Source of the DNA: Tretioscincus oriximinensis | Lineage: Eukaryota; Chordata; Lepidosauria; Squamata; Gymnophthalmidae | Length of the DNA: 64,000 nucleotides | Direction of reading: 5' to 3' | Assembly: GCA_022410635.1 (NCBI GenBank) | Contig: JAJVDF010001212.1 | Span: 69,632-133,631 of the forward strand | Shown: positions 57,845-64,000 of the stretch, piece after piece | Numbering within the stretch: the stretch's first letter is position 1 | Layout of the letters: the number at the start of each line of letters is the position of its first letter | The notes under the pieces: model-generated | The model's database searches: none | Seen by the model: only the letters and a program-made list of their open reading frames with translations | Told to the model about the DNA's origin: nothing | Translations under genes and position numbers: made by a program

Positions 57845-60167
57845 TAACTTTTTTATATATATAATGTATTTATTGAGATTTTAACAGACGTACATATCAT
57901 ATATACAGTAATTTAATAAGGAATGTTCCAAATAGCGACCATTTCTTTTTATCTACAATAATTATAACATCGTATATGTACATAGTTTTTTTTTATCAAT
58001 TTTTCTTCTTAATTGTACTTCTTCACTAATTCACCCCTTATCCTCCCCCATCCCCTTTTCTGGGTTGCCTTTTTCTATTGTTGAATTACAAGGAGAATAT
58101 GCATTCATTTTTTACCTTTTTGGATTGTTGAGTCGTAGTATTTACTAAATAGTCTTTAATTATTAGCCAATCATTTTTTATTTGAATTATTTTTAGGTAA
58201 TCTAGTGCGTATATTATTTTCACTGAGTTTATTTCTGTGATCATTTTCTCTTCAATATAATCCTTCCATATCCTAACTGTTCTATATGTTATATCCTTCC
58301 AACCTTTTAAAAGAGTGATTTGAGTGCATTTAAGTTATTTTTCAATTATTTTTCTTCTGATTCTTGGTTGTATGTTATTTAAGTCTAGAAGGAATAAAGC
58401 CATTTTATCCGTTATTAAGATATTTTCATTGCATATCTTATTTNTTTCTTTTTTGATAGAACTCCAAAAATCTTGTGATTTTGTACACTCCCAATATGCA
58501 TGATCGTAATCCGCTATTGTTCTGCATCCTTGCCAGGAGTATTTGGATGTGTTCCTCACTATATGAGTTAATTGATGTGGAGTTCTATGCCATTTATGAA
58601 TTATCTTAAGTCTTGTTTCTTTTAATTTATTCATTTTCTCTTGTTGAATTTTTTTAACTGTCCATTTTACTTCCCTTTGATCGATATTAAGATTCATTTG
58701 CCATCTTATTGTTAAATCTCTTATAATTTCGTCATTCATTTCATTAATATTACTATATATTTCGGTTATTATTTTCTTCTCCCCTTTTATTATCTTCTCT
58801 ATTATTTTATCCACTTGATTTTCTGTATTTATCATTAAATTTCTTGTGGATCATTAATATATAAATAAATTGCTCTAGATTGCAACCAATACGTTGGTCC
58901 TATAGTTGTTGTTGTGTAATACGGTTATTCTGGATATCGAATAAGTGTTTAACCAGTATATACCTATTTGCTGTAATTTCTTTAACGCCATTGTTAGATA
59001 ATGTTCCTTTGTGGGATTCATGCATTGTATGAGATTGAATTTACTTTTTTATTATTATTAATTTTACCTTCTTCTTTTCCAGATCTTTATCATTTCCTGG
59101 AGAGGGTACTGCCAAGAATTTGTTTCTGCTAATTGGTAAGTATCAAATATTATATCTTTGTCTGCTACTTTATGTCTTTGCACATTGCTACCATTTTTTG
59201 TTACAATATTGTAACTCTAATAAATTTTTAAGATGTAATTTTGAATATCTGTTATCTTCCATCCTTCTTCTGATTCGTTCCCATGTAACCATGCTTTCTT
59301 TATTCTCAGTTTTTTTCTTTTATTTACCCATATTAAAATTTTATTATTCAATTTATTTAATGTTTTGGAAGGTACTGGACTTATTAACCTTTGGAAGAGG
59401 TACATTATTGATGGTATTATAAATATTTTCGCAATTCTGAATCTATCTAGTCTTGACACGATTCTTTTATTTTTATTATTTTTAATTATTTTGTTAATTT
59501 TTTTCCAGACCATTTTATAATTTATATTATTTATTTTATCAGGATTTCTGTTTAACCATATTCCTAAATATTTTATCTTTTTTTGGCCCAGTTTTAAACC
59601 CGTTTCTCTCCTAATATCGAGTTGTTCTTTCAGTAGGGTGTTCCATAGCATTATTTCCGATTTTTCTATATTAATTTGGAGTCCGGACATTCTTTGGAAT
59701 TTGTTTAATATCNTTCATATATTCTTAATTATTTTGATCAGTTCTGATGTTATAATCATAGCATCACCCGCATATAGGTTTATGCTATTCTCTATTGTTC
59801 CAATTTTGTATCCCTTCCATTCTGTATTTTGTCTTACTAAATTTGCCAAGATTTCAATTGCCAAAATAAATGCAGGGGAAAGAGGACACCCCTGTTTATT
59901 ACCATTCGTGATTTCTATCTTATTTGTCCAGTTGTTATTTACCTTGATCCTTGCTGTATTATTTGTGTATAATTCTTTTAATGTTGATTTAAATTTATTC
60001 CCAAAATTATACATTTGACAGATTTTTGCTACATATTGGTGATTAACTTTATCGAAAGCTTTCATTACATCTAATTTGAGGATGACTAGTTTATTTTGTT
60101 TTGCATGATTGCTTATAATTATAATATTTTTAACTGGATCTTATTTTCCTGTTCTTTATAAAACCAT
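57845..60167 (-). mobile_element. L1 LINE (outer copy), 3' part
   Basis: On the - strand: from 60167 GFIKNRKI, then MKAFDKVNHQYVAKICQMYN, GNKQGCPLSPAFILAIEILA, a mutated catalytic box LYAGDAMIIT in place of YADD, LQINIEKSEIMLWN, and a C-terminal ECTKSQDFWSSIKKE. Stops break the frame; the RT is inactive. The 5' continuation is at 63273-63930. Confidence 0.85.
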
Positions 60168-63100
60168 TTTTTTGCAATTATATTTTATTATTATTATTAT
60201 TGATAACGTTGTTATTACAGTGCTATTGCAGTGATTGTTACAGTATTTCACAAATCACATTGTACAATATAGATTTGTAAGAACATTTATCGTAAAGATA
60301 GTAATACAATGGTNATACATTTCACATTACCATATGTCTTGTACCCACCCCCCACCCATTATCCCTCCCCTCCACCACCACCTAGGAAATCAAGTTAAAA
60401 GAGCCTTACATAATATGCAATTGGGAGATAAGCTGTATAATGTACCTAATGATAGAATCTTGTNTATTTACACCGAAATNTATTAAGCTTTTCCAGTTAT
60501 TTCTCCAGATATGATTTATGGTAAAACCATGTAAATACAACCTTTTTTCCCGGATGGCCTCTTGTAGCATAAATTCTCCTAAGTAGTCATACCAAAGATT
60601 TAGAGACCATTGTGCCTTATCTTTCCAACCCCTAGCTACTACTAAATGTGCCGCCCNGACAGCTCTTTTTATAAAATAAGAAGTTTCGTAATCTGGTATC
60701 GGGACAGAAATTCTTACAGTCAACTAAAATAAGTCATCCACTGGGAGGTCTATATTTGTAATGAGTTTTATCTCATTTAATATTATTGTCTTAAAAGTTA
60801 CAATTGCAGGACATTGAGCCCACATATGAAAGTATGTACCCCTTGTAGAGCAATTATGCCAGCATGATGTTGAGGCCCCTGTTATATGGGACAGTTGGAC
60901 TGGTGTATGGTACCATCTTGTAATTATCTTATATTCAGTCTCCTTGAATTTCCCTATCTTAATAAAATTAATATCTTTAATCCAACTATTCCAGTATAAA
61001 TCCGGTATATCTAAATCTTGATTCCAGGCCTGTCTTAATTGAGCCTTATTTTTGTACTTAAGTCGTATTAGTTCCTGGTATAGTCTCCCCACTATATTTT
61101 CTTTATTCTTTATTCGATCCTCTATGATCTCTTCAAGATTGNTTTTGCTCAAGCGCATCTGATCTTGAAGACTTCTCTGGGATATATATGTGTATAAAGC
61201 CATCTCCTCTATCCATAAATTTCTCAGATTGGTCAAAAGCCTATTTGACCGATCTGGAGAGGGGACCATCAGGTGCGAAAAGATCCCTTAGCCTANTTAC
61301 TATAAAACTGAATAGATATTTATCTAATCTTAATTCCCCATTTGGATTGACGTATTTTAAAGAAGCCAGTGGGGCTGTAAATGGTGCTAATTTTTTACAT
61401 AACTTCCTCCATAATTTCCAGCTTGTTAAAAAAGGTCTTAGCCACTGTGATCTTATATTAGTATGTATTTTGTCGGTAAACATTGATAATTCTTGCATTG
61501 CATTTAACGATCTTTCTACTCTTACTGCTTTGTTATACCAACAAAACTCTATTTCTATTAATCTTGATAGTTGCCATGCTTNGTGATATATAGNCAAACT
61601 GGGAAAACCCCATCCGGCATCCCCTTGCCGAGCATAAAACCTTGAATTTGCAATTCTTGATTTATTATTGTCTAAGCTCTAGTTTTTTATTTGTAATTCC
61701 CANTTCTCCAATATCTTAGGGGTTATATGCTCTGAAATGGTCTGAAATAAATACAAATACCTTGGTAAGATACACATATTCAGAGCTCTTCTCTTTGTAT
61801 CAATTCTCCAATTTTTATGGGGCCATTGATTCATTATCCTGTAAACCTTCCTCCAAAGAGGATTAATATTTAGCTCCATAATTTTGTCCGGATTTTGGGG
61901 TAATCTTACCCCTAAATATATAATTATTTTATGGGCAAAATGCAATTGGGAAGTACGGGNAATTGATCTTAAACATCTCTTAGATATATTAACTGTCAAT
62001 AAATCTGATTTATTAACGTTAATTTTTAGTCCCGATATTTTTTCAAATTTTTCTATTTCTAAAATAACATGGGNTATAGATTTCTTTGGGTTCCCTAAGA
62101 TTACCAGAGAGTCATCCGCATAGAGATTAATTTTTATCTGTTCTTGTCCACACTTATATCCTATTATCTCTGGGTTAAATCTTATCTGATTAGCCAATGG
62201 CTCTATAGCCATCACAAATAGTAGTGGAGATAGCGGGCAACCTTGCTTTACTCCATTTTTAATAGAGAATGGGTCCGAGANCCCTGAATTAACCCTGATT
62301 GTGGCCCTGTTATCTTTATAGAACTCAGCTATCAATTCAGCAAATCGGTCCCCACAGTGGTATTTTTTACATATTTGGACCAAATATTTATGGTTAACTG
62401 AGACGAACGCTTTGTACATATCCAGCTTAAGGGGGGCAAGCTTCTTATTATATTTCTTTGCGTGGTACAATATGTTTGTTGATATTCTGATTGGGTCTGC
62501 TATCTTACGATCTTTAACAAATCCGTATTGGTCTTCTGATACCATAGATGGTAAAAAACATTCCAATCTTTTGGTCAAAATCTTAGCGAAAATTTTATAA
62601 TCAATATTCGCCAATGTTATAGGATGATAAGATTCTAGCTCTACCTCAGATTTCCCCTTCTTTAAAATAGGAACTGAGTTTGTCTCCAGGTATCCAGTAT
62701 GTCATGGTGGGTGAGTATATCGTTGAAAAGAGTTAACAGTTGGGGGATTAACTCCTTTTTAAATAATCGATCGAAGGCTGCAGTATACCCATCAGGGCCT
62801 GGAGCCTTCCCTATTTTAAGTTCCCCAATTGCTAACCTTATTTCGTTTGGCGTAATGTCTTTANTGAGGTCTATTGCTTGCTGATCTGTTATAGGAGTGC
62901 CTGTTTTTATCTCGCCATCCAAGGCTCTCATTTCCCTATATAAATGTGAATAAAAATTTNCTAAGGATTGTCTAACTTGTTGATCTGTGGTTACTACATC
63001 TCCATTTTGATCTTTTATTCTATTTATTCGCCTTATAATTCCTATTCTTTAAGATTCTCGCTAGAGTTTTGCTAGAGTGAGCGTCCCAAGATTGAAACTG

Positions 63101-63272
63101 GTTTTTGAAATAGAGCGTATTCTTAAGTAATTGAGTCCTATCTAATTGTTCTAACGAATTTTTCTGTCTCTCCAATTGAAGTTTAATATCCCTATGATTT
63201 GTTTGGACATACTGTTTTTGTAGGGTATCTATATCCTGAATAAGATTATTCCAAATGTTTCTTCTTCTCCTG
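60168..63272 (-). mobile_element. L1 LINE (inner copy), inserted in the outer L1
   Basis: 3.1 kb on the - strand, 5'-truncated. RT is well kept: [60 protein letters not shown], catalytic NLYADDSLVIL, then LGVRLPQNPDKIMELNINPL and a C-terminal Cys/His/Trp-type region (61269-60724). An A/T-rich tail with (ATA)n lies at 60168-60215. It is flanked by the 11-bp duplication TATAAAACCAT (60157-60167 and 63273-63283). At least four frame breaks make it nonfunctional. Confidence 0.88.
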
Positions 63273-63930
63273 TATAAAACCATATTGATCCTCTTCGATA
63301 CATGGAGGTAATATCTTTGCAACTCTATTTGCCAAGATTTTTGTGAAGAGTTTATAATCTTCATTGTCTAACGTGATGGGACAGTANGACTTAGGTTCTG
63401 TAGGAACTTTTCCAGGCTTTGGAAACAAAATTATTTGTGATTCTTTCCAAGTAGGTGCTATTATTTGGCTTTCGTATATTTCATTCAAAAGCTTTGTAAG
63501 ATATGGTAGCAGTATATTCCCATATGTTTTTTAATAATCTGTTGTAAAGCCATCTGGCCCTGGAGATTTGTTCAGCTTCATATTCTTTATAATATTCCAC
63601 ACTTCTTCTTGTGTTATTGATTGATTTAGGGTCCTTTGTTCTTCTGTGATAGATTTTGTTGGGGGGAAATTATCTAAATTCACATAACTCCCCTGATAGA
63701 GGTCTTTATAATATTTTTGTAGAATTTCCCTAATTTTTGGGGGGTCATTCCATTATTATCTTTTATTACATTTATCCATTTTTTTTCTTTTAATCAAATT
63801 TGCCATCTGTTTCATGGACTTAAAATTCCAAGTCTGACTTATGCTTTTAATGTATATATATCCTTTCATTACTCTATTATTGTCCATTACTTCTAATTAT
63901 TTTGTTCTTTTGTTCTAGATTTTGCTTATC
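63273..63930 (-). mobile_element. L1 LINE (outer copy), 5' part
   Basis: On the - strand it encodes SPGPDGF-like at about 63555, then MNEIYESQIIAPTWKESQII, LFPKPGKVPTEPK, NEDYKLFTKILANRVAKILP and EEDQYGFI, which continues as GFIKNRKI at 60167 after removing the inner L1. Confidence 0.85.
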
Positions 63931-63937
63931 TATAGGG

Positions 63938-64000
63938 TTTTGTTGCTTTCTCCACAACAGACACCCTGTGGAGTAGGTGGGGCTGAGAGAGTTCAAAGAA
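63938..64000 (-). repeat. tRNA-derived SINE family A, cut by window end
   Basis: Complement of the CACAGGGTGTCTGTTGTGG phrase, as GTTGCTTTCTCCACAACAGA. It continues beyond the window. Confidence 0.75.

Overview
The window is vertebrate nuclear DNA. Exons are short and spliced and sit in very repeat-rich introns. The repeats are CR1 and L1 LINEs, two tRNA-derived SINE families, Penelope-like elements and a hAT-type DNA transposon. This mixture fits a sauropsid and most likely a squamate reptile; that is inference from the repeat types, as no species-diagnostic locus was recognised. There are two assembly gaps (14192-14843 and 51649-52578) and many isolated n bases.

Two protein-coding genes are supported. 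ACAP1 (ArfGAP with coiled-coil/BAR, PH and ankyrin domains) lies on the + strand. Twenty-two coding exons from 8340 to 42072 give an uninterrupted frame of 738 codons plus stop; only the short first coding exon is not seen. A monocarboxylate transporter of the SLC16 family, closest by eye to SLC16A13 (MCT13), lies on the - strand. Four coding exons from 55483 down to 48459 give a 436-residue protein. The genes are convergent, with about 6 kb of repeats between their 3' ends. No functional link between them is evident: one is a membrane-traffic GAP/coat-like protein, the other a plasma-membrane H+/monocarboxylate-type carrier.

Layout: 1-8.3 kb is repeat-rich sequence upstream of ACAP1 exon 2 (SINEs, a palindromic foldback element, a purine-rich GAA/GATGAA tract, a CR1 fragment). 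8.3-42.5 kb is ACAP1; its largest intron (28.1-34.9 kb) holds a degraded L1, itself interrupted by a Penelope-like element. 42.5-48.4 kb is CR1 and other repeats. 48.4-55.5 kb is the SLC16 gene with CR1 copies and a gap in its first large intron. 55.6-57.8 kb holds a SINE, a possible solo LTR and a CR1 tail. 57.8-63.9 kb is an L1 interrupted by a second L1 with a visible target-site duplication, followed by a SINE cut by the window end.

The strongest non-genic observations are: two nearly identical 894-bp Penelope-like units with inverted ends, a GIY-YIG-type reading frame and clear target-site duplications; CR1 pieces within about 20-35 bp of three ACAP1 splice acceptors; a frame-neutral 33-nt ACAP1 exon carrying a candidate phosphosite; and a long palindromic element present twice.
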